Positions 26,834 to 35,179 of a DNA stretch of 64,000 nucleotides are shown here, in pieces. A program made the translations under genes and the position numbers. The DNA comes from Oceanimonas marisflavi (GTDB lineage Bacteria > Pseudomonadota > Gammaproteobacteria > Enterobacterales > Aeromonadaceae), in NCBI RefSeq assembly GCF_003049725.1, contig NZ_QAGM01000015.1, positions 23,927-87,926 on the forward strand, given 5' to 3'. The notes under the pieces were generated by a model. It did no database searches. It saw nothing but the letters and a program-made list of their open reading frames with translations, and was not told where the DNA came from. Position 1 is the first letter of the stretch. The number at the start of each line of letters is the position of its first letter.

Positions 26834-26864
26834 TGTTGGGATTCGCTTCGCTCATCACCAACCT
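26834..26864 (-). repeat. Dispersed repeat copy, GTTGG-type
   Basis: The unit starting TGTTGGGATTCGCTTCGCTC and ending in CACCAACCT recurs twice, in inverted arrangement, at 56288-56370. It is a widespread intergenic repeat type whose unit has self-complementary ends. Confidence 0.7.
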
Positions 26865-26888
26865 TTGCCAAGCCAGAAGACAACTCAA

Positions 26889-27161
26889 TCAGCAGCAGCG
26901 GAAGTGATCCAGCGGTGAGTGCTCCATGCCCATGCGCTTGTGCCAGTCGTGAAACCGCTCCAGCAGCAGGGGCTGCAGCTCCAGGGTGTAATAGGAGGCC
27001 GGGTTCGGCACCCCCATCATTTCCGAGAACACCAGCAGCATAAAGAGATCGTCTTCCTCGCGCCGGGCCCGGGCAATGGCCGCCCGGTAGGGCGCGTTAT
27101 ACACCTCTTCCGCATAGCGGCTGGCCCGGTTTATCCAGGCCAGCACCCGCTTGATTTTCAC
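26889..27161 (-). CDS. Small CC-ending protein of CstA operon (cory-CC-star type)
   Basis: 90 residues, beginning at a GTG that overlaps the CstA stop by four bases (GTGA), so translation is coupled. It is rich in aromatic and charged residues (RYAEEVYNAPYRAAIARARREEDDLF in two pieces), with LLVFSEMMGVPNPASYYTLEL in the middle, and ends FRCC. The terminal cysteine pair and size match what I recall as the cory-CC-star family, a family of unknown function. No membrane span or signal is evident. The cysteines could bind metal or a thiol partner. Confidence 0.7.
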   Translation of the reverse strand: MKIKRVLAWINRASRYAEEVYNAPYRAAIARARREEDDLFMLLVFSEMMGVPNPASYYTLELQPLLLERFHDWHKRMGMEHSPLDHFRCC

Positions 27162-28840
27162 GACTGGTCTCCGGCCTGCTCGGCCTTGCCGCTGCGCAGT
27201 TTGGTCAGGGTGGCGCCGCATTCCAGCGCCACCAGAATGGCCGCGCCCAGCACCACCAGATCCAGCGCAAACAGGAACCAGTTGGCCTGATCATAAAAGC
27301 CCTTGAGCTGGATCAGCAGCGCCAGCACCGTCATCACCAGCAGGAACAGCAGGGGGATCAGGGTCACCAGCATGGGCCGGCCCATACGCGCCAGCATCAC
27401 TGTGATCACCAGCAGGGTCAGGCCCGCCAGCAGCTGGTTGGTGGTGCCGAACAGCGGCCAGATCAACAGGCCGCCGGAGCCGTCACCACCGGAGCCAAAG
27501 GCCAGCAACAGGCAGGAGCCCACCGCCAGCAGGGTGGCCGGGGCCGCCTTCTGCATCCAGTTGATTTTGTAGATGACGCCCCATTCCTGAAAGATGTAGC
27601 GCTGCAGACGCAGGCCGGTGTCCATGGTGGTGCCGGCAAACAGCACCGCCATCACGGTAAGAATGGTCTGGGACAACTCAATATCAAAGCCCAGGCCGTT
27701 GCTCAGGATGTTGGCGCCCCCCTGCACAAAGGCGGCTACGCCGCCCTGACCAAAGCCGCTGTAAATGGCCTGCCAGTCGGCCAGGGTCGCAAAGCCGGCG
27801 GTGGCGGCAATAATGGCGGCCAGTGCCAGGCAGCCTTCACCAATGGCGCCGAAATAGCCCACAAAACGCAGATCGGTTTCCTTGTCGAGCTGCTTGGAGG
27901 TGGTGCCGGACGACACCAGGCCGTGAAAGCCGGAGATGGCGCCACAGGCAATGGTGACAAACAGCAGCGGCACCAGTGAGGGCGTGCCTTCCGGCACATT
28001 GTCGTTAAAGGCCGGCGCCACCACATCCGGAGCCGACAGCAGCACGGCGCCGTAGAGCAGACCCAGACCCACAAACAGCTGCAGGCCATTGATGTAGTCC
28101 CTGGGCTGCAGCAGCATCCACACCGGCAGCAGCGAGGCAATGGCGGCATAGACGAACAGCAGAATGATCCACTGGGCCTTGTCGGTCATGCCCATAAACA
28201 TTTCCGGCAGCGCCAGGGGCATGGAAGGACCGGCCCAGATCAGGGCATAGAGAGCGATCACCCCCACCACCGACACGGTAAGCAGGCCAATCATCTTGCG
28301 GTAAATCAGCTGACCGATGATCAGCGCCACCACAATGGCGCCCCACACCGGCACCACCGAGGTCTGAAACTTGGTGAGCAGGCCGGCGATCACCACGGCG
28401 AACACGGCGTTCACCATCAGCAGCACCAGGAAGATGACGATCATGAAAATGCTGCGGGCGCGCTTGCCCACCACATCGCCGGTGAGCGCGCCCACCGATT
28501 TGGCCTTGTTGCGGTTACTGGCCCAGATGGCCCCTGCATCGTGCACGCCGGCAAAGAAGATGGTGCCGAACACCACCCACAAAAAGGCCGGCACCCAGCC
28601 CCAGATCACCGCGATGGCCGGCCCCACAATGGGCGCAGCACCGGCCACCGAAGTAAAGTGGTGGCCCCAAAGCACAAACTTGTTGGTGGGCACATAATCC
28701 ACCCCGTCTTCAAATTCATGAGCCGGCGTGCGAAAGCCGGGGTCCAGCCGAAATATTTTTTCGGCCACGAATTTTGAATACACAAAATAGCCGAGCGCCA
28801 TGGCGCCCAGCCCGCATAACATCAGGAATATGGCATTCAT
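27158..28840 (-). CDS. cstA: CstA-family carbon-starvation / pyruvate-type transporter
   Basis: 560 residues, about fifteen to sixteen hydrophobic spans. The landmarks GHHFTSVAGAAPIVGPAIAV, GVHDAGAIWASNRNKAKSVG and FGTTNQLLAGLTLL belong to CstA. It is shorter than E. coli CstA (about 700), corresponding to the compact form. Related E. coli proteins import peptides or pyruvate. Start ATG 28840 has GGGAGTG upstream; the earlier in-frame start lies in an AT-rich leader. It heads a three-gene operon with the small CC protein and the ArsA-type ATPase. Confidence 0.9.
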   Translation of the reverse strand: MNAIFLMLCGLGAMALGYFVYSKFVAEKIFRLDPGFRTPAHEFEDGVDYVPTNKFVLWGHHFTSVAGAAPIVGPAIAVIWGWVPAFLWVVFGTIFFAGVHDAGAIWASNRNKAKSVGALTGDVVGKRARSIFMIVIFLVLLMVNAVFAVVIAGLLTKFQTSVVPVWGAIVVALIIGQLIYRKMIGLLTVSVVGVIALYALIWAGPSMPLALPEMFMGMTDKAQWIILLFVYAAIASLLPVWMLLQPRDYINGLQLFVGLGLLYGAVLLSAPDVVAPAFNDNVPEGTPSLVPLLFVTIACGAISGFHGLVSSGTTSKQLDKETDLRFVGYFGAIGEGCLALAAIIAATAGFATLADWQAIYSGFGQGGVAAFVQGGANILSNGLGFDIELSQTILTVMAVLFAGTTMDTGLRLQRYIFQEWGVIYKINWMQKAAPATLLAVGSCLLLAFGSGGDGSGGLLIWPLFGTTNQLLAGLTLLVITVMLARMGRPMLVTLIPLLFLLVMTVLALLIQLKGFYDQANWFLFALDLVVLGAAILVALECGATLTKLRSGKAEQAGDQS

Positions 28841-29115
28841 TGCTTTGCACTCCCGTAAAGAGTTTTTCTTATCATTGTTAGCTTTCCCGGCATCGTCAAA
28901 CCGGGTTCCGAAAGGCCCCCAATAAAAAGGAAAAACCACGAATAATCAATACGGTAACAACAAATTCAAATAAACCCGAAAAAAGATAAAATTATGAAAA
29001 CACCAATTTCCGGACAACAACAATAAAAACCACCACACCATTACGGGATGGCAGTTGATATCACCAACAGAAAAATTAGATAAAGAATAATAACAGGCCT
29101 CGATCAGACCATAAT
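28841..29115. other. AT-rich region upstream of cstA
   Basis: About 275 bases, sharply richer in A and T than the surroundings. No credible gene is present. It probably holds the cstA promoter and the 3' trailer of the small gene to its right. Confidence 0.5.
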
Positions 29116-29361
29116 TTATTCTTCCCGGAAAATGGTGATCTGGCTGAAGCCCAGCTTGCGGAAATATTCTTCCCGGAATTCCTTCATGGTCTTGCGGTCA
29201 TTGCGGCTGATATTGGCCAGCTGATCTTCCATGCGGCGAAACTCCGCCAGATCCAGGCCTTCGGCGGTAGCAATGGCATCATAAATGCTGTGGTGCTTGT
29301 CGTTGGCGTAACCAATCTCTTTTTGCTGCTTGCGGTAGTGGTAACGAATGCGAAAGGCCAT
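29116..29361 (-). CDS. Small conserved hypothetical (DUF2960-like)
   Basis: 81 residues from an ATG with GGAG seven bases upstream. It is highly charged, with YANDKHHSIYDAIATAEGLDL, RKTMKEFREEYFRKLGFSQ and no signal or membrane span. It resembles, from memory, the small gammaproteobacterial DUF2960 family of unknown function. It is divergent from the TetR gene. Confidence 0.65.
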   Translation of the reverse strand: MAFRIRYHYRKQQKEIGYANDKHHSIYDAIATAEGLDLAEFRRMEDQLANISRNDRKTMKEFREEYFRKLGFSQITIFREE

Positions 29362-29579
29362 GGAAAGCTCCGTAAAAGACGTCATTGTCGCTGCAAACCG
29401 TGCTCAGGCTCAAGTAAACACTGCCAGTCTGCGCCCGCTGCCCGGTACACGATAACCTGATACAGGCTACGTCCGTTAAACACCAGCATCTCTGACCTGC
29501 TACTGTGTGGGGCATTGAGTTTCCCGCCTCTGTAATTGTGCCTTCTATACTGAACACAGTCTGTCAGCCGGAGCTCACC

Positions 29580-30140
29580 ATGACCCACCTCAGCACCGAA
29601 CGGGATGCCATTCTCGACACCGCCCTGCACCTGGCCCTGCACCGGGGCTGGCACGGCTTCAGCCTGCGCGAGCTGGCCGAGTCCCGGGAGCTGAGTCTGG
29701 CGGCGCTGAACCGGCATTTTCGTTCCAGGGATGACCTGGCCGAGGCCCTGTTCGACCGGGCCGACGACGCCCTGCTGAGCCTGCCCCTGGATCCTGAGGA
29801 GCCCACACACGAGCGCCTGCTCACCGGCATCATGGTCTGGCTCGATTATCTGGCGCCCTACCGTCCGCTGGTGAAGGAGATGCTGGGCTACAAGCTGGAG
29901 CCCGGCCACCTTCACCTGCAGGCTCACGGCATTACCCGCATCAGCCGTACCGTGCAGTGGCTGCTGGAAAGCGCCGACTGGCAGGCCACCGGCTGGCGCC
30001 GCAGTGCCGCCGAAGTCACGCTGACCGGCATCTACCTGACCGCCGTGGCCAGCTTTGTGGTCGACACCAGCGCCCACCTCAACACCACCCGCACCCTGGT
30101 GCACGGCCTGCTGAGCCGCAGCGGCCGGCTGCTGCAATAA
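29580..30140 (+). CDS. TetR/AcrR family regulator
   Basis: 186 residues with an N-terminal HTH (AILDTALHLALHRGWHGFSLRELAESRELSLAAL in two helical parts, about 9-50) and a helical ligand domain. CGGAGC precedes ATG 29580; the frame extends further upstream without homology. The target is not evident: it could regulate itself, the divergent small gene, or the following hypothetical gene 72 bases downstream. Confidence 0.82.
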   Translation: MTHLSTERDAILDTALHLALHRGWHGFSLRELAESRELSLAALNRHFRSRDDLAEALFDRADDALLSLPLDPEEPTHERLLTGIMVWLDYLAPYRPLVKEMLGYKLEPGHLHLQAHGITRISRTVQWLLESADWQATGWRRSAAEVTLTGIYLTAVASFVVDTSAHLNTTRTLVHGLLSRSGRLLQ

Positions 30141-30212
30141 AACCTTTCAGTGTTATCGCAGCAGCGGTAGCATAATTACAACACCCTGTTTTAACTGGAA
30201 AAGTCATATTCC

Positions 30213-31571
30213 GTGATCGCCGCTGAACGCAAGGACGGCCACCTGCTCAAACTGTCGCGCATTCTGCGTGAGGCCACCGAGCACCGACTCGATCTCTACC
30301 TGTTCGTGCCCGGCGAGCTGGGCCTCAACAGTCAGGTGCTGCCGGAAGACAACTTCTATCACAACGCCATACACAGCACCCGCACCTACTTCAGCGACCG
30401 TCCTCACCTGCCCCTGGTGCACAGCCGGCTGGCGGAGCGGGGCAAGCTCACCCCCGAGCAATACCGGGTCAGCCTCAGCCTTTACGGCTACCAGTATGTG
30501 GTGGGGCTGGAGCAGTCCTGCCACGATCTGCGCAACCGCATGGAAGAGGTCGTCCAGGACGAGGTGGAAGAAGTGGTGGCCCTGGCCCAGGATATTCTGC
30601 GGCGGCTGCGCCGCCGGGTGCCGAGCGACGACACCCTGCGCAAGTACTACACCAATATCGACAATTACGTGTCCTGGTTCACCGAGCAGCGGCTGCTGTC
30701 ACTGGTGGCTCACCTGCCCCGCAACGGTGACTACAAGACGGTCAAATCGCTGTTGCTGGAGGTCTGCGCCATTGAGCGCCAGCACCGCATCGACAACGAA
30801 TACAACACCGCCCACGCCAGCGATTCGCTGTCGCGCATTTCCAACAAGATGCGGCTGCTGCGCCGGCTGATCGAATATCCGGTCACCCTCAAGGAGCGCA
30901 CCCGGGAGCTGGGCGGTGGCGAGCAGAAGCTGCTCAAGGCGGTGGTCACCGCCGTGGTGATGACCACGGTGTCGCTGGCCGCCTACGAGGTGCGTGAAAC
31001 CCTGGGGGGGATTTCCCTGATGGTGATCCTCGCCCTGGCGGTGCTCTACGCCCTGCGCGAGCTGTTCAAGGACGATCTGCGCAACACCCTGTGGCGCTGG
31101 CTGCGCAAGGGCCGGCCCAAGTGGCGACGGCAATATTTTGATGTACACAGCACCCAACTGGTGGGGCGCCAGCTGGAATGGTTCGACTACCAGCGTCCGT
31201 CCCGGGTGCCCGCCGAGGTGCGCGCCGCCCGCCGGGCCAGCATCAGTCAGCGGGAAGAGGTGGTGATGCACTACGGCAGTCACTCCCGCATGCTGCCCAC
31301 CCGCTTTCTCACCGGGTATGAACAGACCCGGGAAAGCCTGCAACTGGATCTGACCATGCTGGCCCGGCTGATGGAAAAGGGCTCCCATCATGTGTATCAG
31401 CTGAAGGAAAACCAGGTGTCACGCCAGCCGGTAGAAAAACGTTACCTGTTCAATCTGGTCACCCGGGAAGTACAGGGCCAGAAGCCGCCGGTGCTGCAAC
31501 GCTGGAAGGTGGTGGTGAGTCGTTCCAAGATCGTGGAGGTGGAGGAAATCCCCCAGAAGAAAAAAGTCTGA
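30213..31571 (+). CDS. Conserved hypothetical membrane-anchored protein
   Basis: 452 residues from a GTG; a stop lies just upstream, so this is nearly the only possible start. A long soluble N-terminal half rich in heptad-like helices (about 100-225) precedes two adjacent hydrophobic spans (about 240-258 and 266-283), forming a membrane hairpin. A basic soluble C-terminal half follows and ends in QKKKV. I do not recognise the family. No enzyme motif is visible. Confidence 0.7.
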   Translation: MIAAERKDGHLLKLSRILREATEHRLDLYLFVPGELGLNSQVLPEDNFYHNAIHSTRTYFSDRPHLPLVHSRLAERGKLTPEQYRVSLSLYGYQYVVGLEQSCHDLRNRMEEVVQDEVEEVVALAQDILRRLRRRVPSDDTLRKYYTNIDNYVSWFTEQRLLSLVAHLPRNGDYKTVKSLLLEVCAIERQHRIDNEYNTAHASDSLSRISNKMRLLRRLIEYPVTLKERTRELGGGEQKLLKAVVTAVVMTTVSLAAYEVRETLGGISLMVILALAVLYALRELFKDDLRNTLWRWLRKGRPKWRRQYFDVHSTQLVGRQLEWFDYQRPSRVPAEVRAARRASISQREEVVMHYGSHSRMLPTRFLTGYEQTRESLQLDLTMLARLMEKGSHHVYQLKENQVSRQPVEKRYLFNLVTREVQGQKPPVLQRWKVVVSRSKIVEVEEIPQKKKV

Positions 31572-31673
31572 AAAAACTGTAATAACTCTCCCCTTTTGTC
31601 AGACCAAGATAATGAAAGACGGCCACTGCCGTGCTTTCCTTAAATCGACGGACTGAACAAAAGGATACCCACC

Positions 31674-31982
31674 ATGAACAAAGCCAACACTGCCACCGCC
31701 CTCGCCTTTGCCCTGGGTACCGCCCTGGCCGCTTCCGGCCCGGCCCTGGCCGACAGCCATGCCGGCGCCAAGGACGACATGGAAAAATGCTACGGCGTGG
31801 CCCTGGCCGGTAAAAATGACTGCGCCGCCGGCCCCGGCACCACCTGCGCCGGTACCTCAAAAACCGATTATCAGGGCAACGCCTGGAAACTGGTTCCCGC
31901 CGGCACCTGTCTGGAAACCGATTCACCCACCTCGCCCACCGGCAAGGGTCAGCTCGACGCCTTTGAAGAAGTCAGCGCCTGA
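31674..31982 (+). CDS. bufA1: Bufferin precursor BufA1 (DUF2282)
   Basis: 102 residues. Residues 1-26 are a signal peptide; the mature part has the family's four cysteines (C39, C50, C58, C79) in the pattern [12 protein letters not shown] ... [12 protein letters not shown] ... LVPAGTC. Bufferins are ribosomally made peptides whose cysteines are modified by the MNIO enzyme BufB to copper-binding heterocycles, and are exported to buffer metal. A strong AAAGGA precedes the start. Because the operon ends with a sigma factor, its promoter is probably ECF-dependent; TGTAATAA near 31579 is a weak candidate -35. Confidence 0.92.
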   Translation: MNKANTATALAFALGTALAASGPALADSHAGAKDDMEKCYGVALAGKNDCAAGPGTTCAGTSKTDYQGNAWKLVPAGTCLETDSPTSPTGKGQLDAFEEVSA

Positions 31983-31997
31983 GCCTGAGGAGGCACC

Positions 31998-32885
31998 ATG
32001 GACCATCACTCTTATCGTGCCGGCACCGGTGCCTCCTGCCTGCCGGCCTCGGCCGGGCTGGGGCTCAAGCTGCAGCACGCCGAAGACATTCTCGCCACAC
32101 GCCCGGCCCTGGGCTTTGTGGAGATTCACGCGGAAAACTTTATGGTGGATGGTGGCCCCCGCCATTACTACCTGAGCCGACTTCGAGAGCATTACGCCCT
32201 GTCGGTGCACGGCGTGGGCCTGTCGCTGGGGGGCATGGATCCCCTCAACGAAGAGCACCTGGCCCGGCTGGCCCGACTGGTGCAGCGCTACCAGCCCGAG
32301 GCGGTGTCGGAGCACCTGGCCTGGGCCGGCCACGGCGGGCGCTTTCTCAATGACCTGCTGCCTCTGCCCTATACTCCCGCCAGCCTGCAGCGGCTGTGCG
32401 ATCATATCGACCGGGTGCAGCAGGTGCTGGGTCGCCCCATTTTGCTGGAAAACCCCGCCACCTATGTGCGCTTTGCCGAGTCCTCTCTGGACGAGGCCGA
32501 CTTTATTTATGAGGCCGTGCGCCGCAGCGGCTGCGGCCTGTTGCTGGATGTAAACAACGTTTATGTATCGGCGGTCAACCACCGGCTGGACGCTCAAAGT
32601 TACATTGCCACCCTGCCCCTGGATCGGGTAGGTGAGGTGCATCTGGCGGGCTTTGATGAACAGCAGGACGACAGCGGTGCGCCCCTGTTAATCGACCATC
32701 ACGGCAGCCCGGTGGCCGAGCCGGTATGGGCACTGTATCAATGGCTGCTGGAGCGCACCGGCCCCCTGCCCACCCTGCTGGAGCGGGACAATAATGTGCC
32801 CGCCCTGAACGAGCTGCTGGCGGAAACCGGCCATATACACCGGCTGTTGGCGGAAGCCGGACAGAAGGAGCGCCGCCATGCATAA
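31998..32885 (+). CDS. bufB1: MNIO-family bufferin-modifying enzyme BufB (DUF692)
   Basis: A 295-residue TIM-barrel multinuclear non-heme iron-dependent oxidase. Conserved metal-site segments are visible in order: EIHAENFM, SVHGVGLSLGG, SEHLAW, LLENPATY, LLLDVNNVYV, EVHLAGF and LIDHHGSPV. It modifies cysteines of the BufA1 precursor. GAGGCACC precedes the ATG, and its stop overlaps the next start by eight bases. Confidence 0.93.
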   Translation: MDHHSYRAGTGASCLPASAGLGLKLQHAEDILATRPALGFVEIHAENFMVDGGPRHYYLSRLREHYALSVHGVGLSLGGMDPLNEEHLARLARLVQRYQPEAVSEHLAWAGHGGRFLNDLLPLPYTPASLQRLCDHIDRVQQVLGRPILLENPATYVRFAESSLDEADFIYEAVRRSGCGLLLDVNNVYVSAVNHRLDAQSYIATLPLDRVGEVHLAGFDEQQDDSGAPLLIDHHGSPVAEPVWALYQWLLERTGPLPTLLERDNNVPALNELLAETGHIHRLLAEAGQKERRHA

Positions 32886-33639
32886 TGACTTTGCTACTGC
32901 CCTGCTCAACGCGGATCTGCCGGTACCCGCCGCCATTGCGGGCCACCCCGGTCGCCGGGCCCGCTTCAATGTGTACCGCAACAATGTGCGGGTATCGCTG
33001 ACCGAGGCCCTGGCGGCCCGGTTTCCGGTATGCCGGCAGCTGGTGGGGGAAGACTTCTTCAACGCCATGGCCGGTGTGTATATCGAACGGTCGCCACCGG
33101 TGTCACCGCTGCTGACCGACTATGGCGACACCCTGCCCGGCTTTATTGAGGGCTTCCCCCCCGCCAACCGCCTGCCCTGTCTGGCCGACATGGCCCGGCT
33201 CGAGTTGCTGGTGCAGCAGGTACTGCATGCCGCCGACACCGATCCACTGCCGCCTGACCAGCTGCAGGCACTGCTGGCCGACCCTGAACGGCTGGCCCGC
33301 CAGGGTCTGCGACTGACGCCCGCCTGCGCCCTGCTGCGCTCGAATTTTGCGGTAGGCTCACTGTGGCTGGCTCATCATGGCGAAGGCCAGCTGAAAGACA
33401 TACGCACCGCCACGCCGGAAAACCTGCTGCTGCTGCGTACTGGCCTGTCGGTCAGGCTGCAGCGCCTGTCCCCCGCCGAGGCCACCTTTATGGCCTGCCT
33501 GCTGGCCGGCGCGTCGCTCGGCGCCGCCCTGGAGCACAGCCTGCAACAGCAGGCAGACTTCAGCCCCGCCACCGTGCTGCAACGTCTGCTGGAATGGCGG
33601 GCGATAACCGGACTTGTGACGCAAGGAGAGGCACCATGA
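32878..33639 (+). CDS. bufC1: Bufferin partner protein BufC (DUF2063)
   Basis: 253 residues. The N-terminal DUF2063 domain (RRARFNVYRNNVRVSLTEALAARFPV, FFNAMAGVYIERSPP) is typical of RiPP recognition partners of MNIO enzymes. It likely presents the precursor to BufB. It overlaps bufB by eight bases and the DoxX gene by four (ATGA). Confidence 0.9.
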   Translation: MHNDFATALLNADLPVPAAIAGHPGRRARFNVYRNNVRVSLTEALAARFPVCRQLVGEDFFNAMAGVYIERSPPVSPLLTDYGDTLPGFIEGFPPANRLPCLADMARLELLVQQVLHAADTDPLPPDQLQALLADPERLARQGLRLTPACALLRSNFAVGSLWLAHHGEGQLKDIRTATPENLLLLRTGLSVRLQRLSPAEATFMACLLAGASLGAALEHSLQQQADFSPATVLQRLLEWRAITGLVTQGEAP

Positions 33640-34118
33640 CCCTGACTCAACAATGCTGCCGGCTGCGGGCCTTACTCAACCGGCTGCCCCATTCCCTGAT
33701 CGCCCTGCTGGGCCGGTTTTCCATCGCCGCCGTATTCTGGCGCTCGGGCCAGACCAAGGTGGACAACTTCAGCCTGGATATCGTCAGTGGCGAGTTCAGC
33801 CTGGGCTGGCCCAGCCTGAACCCGTCGGCGGTGTTTTTGTTCCGGGAAGAATACCGGCTGCCGCTGATCTCCCCCGAGCTGGGCGCCCTGCTGGCGGCCA
33901 CCGCCGAGCATGTGTTTCCGCTGCTGCTGTTGCTGGGGCTGGCCACCCGGCTGTCGGCGCTGGCGTTGCTGGGCATGACCGGGGTGATTCAAGTGCTGGT
34001 CTACCCCGGCGCCTGGCCGTTGCACGGCATCTGGGCGACCGTATTGCTGCTGCTGATCGCCCGCGGCCCCGGCCTGGTGTCACTGGATCATTGGCTAACG
34101 AGAAAACGTTGTGATTAA
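33636..34118 (+). CDS. bufD1: DoxX-family membrane protein (BufD)
   Basis: 160 residues with four hydrophobic spans and the DoxX motifs RFSIAAVFWRSGQTKVDNF and EHVFPLLLLLGLATRLSAL. DoxX proteins accompany bufferin genes, probably with a redox or quinone-linked role in the inner membrane. It is translationally coupled to bufC through ATGA. Confidence 0.85.
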   Translation: MTLTQQCCRLRALLNRLPHSLIALLGRFSIAAVFWRSGQTKVDNFSLDIVSGEFSLGWPSLNPSAVFLFREEYRLPLISPELGALLAATAEHVFPLLLLLGLATRLSALALLGMTGVIQVLVYPGAWPLHGIWATVLLLLIARGPGLVSLDHWLTRKRCD

Positions 34119-34158
34119 CTTGCAGTCAACCCCACAGACGCAAAAGACAAGGACTGTC

Positions 34159-34746
34159 ATGGCTGCACCTTCGGAATTCACGCCCGAGCTGAACGAACAA
34201 CTGCGGCTGCAGATGCTGAAATTCGCCACCCTGCAGCTGCGGGATCCCCACCTGGCGGAAGACGCGGTGCAGGAGGCCATGCTCGGTGCCTTTCGCTACG
34301 CCGACTCCTTTAACGGCCATTCCGCCTACAAGACCTGGGTGTTTGCCATTCTCAAGCACAAGATTGCCGATCAGATCCGCAAGCGCCAGCGCCTGACCAC
34401 GGTGAGCGAGCTGACCAGCGAGGCCGATCAGCAGTTTGAAGACGCCCTGTTCAACCAGAATGGCCGCTGGCACAAGGAAGAGCGGCCGGTACGCTGGAGC
34501 TCCCCCGACGACAGCCTGGAAGACCAGCGTTTCTGGGAAATTTTCGAGGCCTGCCTGAACGGTCTGCCGCCCCGCCAGGCCAGAGTGTTCATGATGCGGG
34601 AATTCGTGGGGCTGGAAAGCCCGGAGATCTGCGCCGAGCTGACGCTCACCGTCAGCAATCTCAACGTACTGCTGTACCGGGCCCGGCTGCGGCTGCGCGA
34701 GTGCCTGGAAAACCGCTGGCAACAACAAGGAGACTGCCCATGCTGA
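34159..34746 (+). CDS. ECF sigma factor of the bufferin operon
   Basis: 195 residues with a sigma-2 region (LRDPHLAEDAVQEAMLGAFRYADSF, KTWVFAILKHKIADQIRKR) and a sigma-4 region (LPPRQARVFMMREFVGLESPEICAELTLTVSNLNVLLYRARLRL, about 135-180). The preferred ATG at 34159 has AAGGA upstream; an in-frame GTG at 34111 also exists. It probably activates the buf operon in response to metal stress and is held by the small anti-sigma factor whose gene overlaps its 3' end. Confidence 0.88.
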   Translation: MAAPSEFTPELNEQLRLQMLKFATLQLRDPHLAEDAVQEAMLGAFRYADSFNGHSAYKTWVFAILKHKIADQIRKRQRLTTVSELTSEADQQFEDALFNQNGRWHKEERPVRWSSPDDSLEDQRFWEIFEACLNGLPPRQARVFMMREFVGLESPEICAELTLTVSNLNVLLYRARLRLRECLENRWQQQGDCPC

Positions 34747-34946
34747 ACTGTCACCAGGCCACACAACTGATGTCGGAAAGTCAGGAGCGGCCCCTGACCA
34801 CGGGCGAAAAACTGTCACTGAAAGTGCACACCCTGATGTGCGGCGCCTGCCACAACTTTCAGCAGCAGCTGCCGGTGCTGCGCCGGCTCTGCCGTGCCTA
34901 TACCGAGCGTAAGGAACCGGACGATCCGAAACAGCCCGGCGCATAA
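34740..34946 (+). CDS. Zinc-finger anti-sigma factor
   Basis: 68 residues with the ZAS signature H-x3-C-x2-C (H30, C34, C37) plus C4. No membrane span, so it is a soluble cytoplasmic anti-sigma factor. Its ATG lies seven bases inside the sigma gene, the usual coupling of sigma / anti-sigma pairs. Loss of metal or thiol oxidation would release the sigma factor. Confidence 0.8.
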   Translation: MLNCHQATQLMSESQERPLTTGEKLSLKVHTLMCGACHNFQQQLPVLRRLCRAYTERKEPDDPKQPGA

Positions 34947-34980
34947 CCGAACGGCAATACGCTATCACTTTTCCCTTCTT

Positions 34981-35002
34981 GCCCCACCCATGGGGCCTTT
35001 TC
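34981..35002 (+). terminator. Terminator after the bufferin operon
   Basis: GCCCC and GGGGC pair across ACCCAT, followed by CTTTTCC. Confidence 0.6.
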
Positions 35003-35044
35003 CGGCGACTATTTCTTTCTTATTTGAACTTGAACACTTAAGTC

Positions 35045-35076
35045 CCGGCGCCCAAGTGTCATACAATGGGCGCCGG
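35045..35076. promoter_or_regulatory. Long dyad in the icd leader region
   Basis: CCGGCGCCCA and TGGGCGCCGG form a perfect 10-base inverted repeat, 104 bases before the icd start. A promoter -10-like CATACAAT lies within the loop. It could be an operator or an mRNA stem. Confidence 0.4.
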
Positions 35077-35179
35077 AAATTCCGCGCAGCGGGCTCAAGT
35101 CGAGCGCCAGTCCCGAATATCCTTCGGTACCAGGCGCACCCGCTGTTCCCCCAACATCAACCTGGGAAATAGGGAAATA

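Noticed and set aside
28841..29115. Foreign island, based on AT richness
   Set aside because: Too short, between genes of normal composition; more simply a promoter region.
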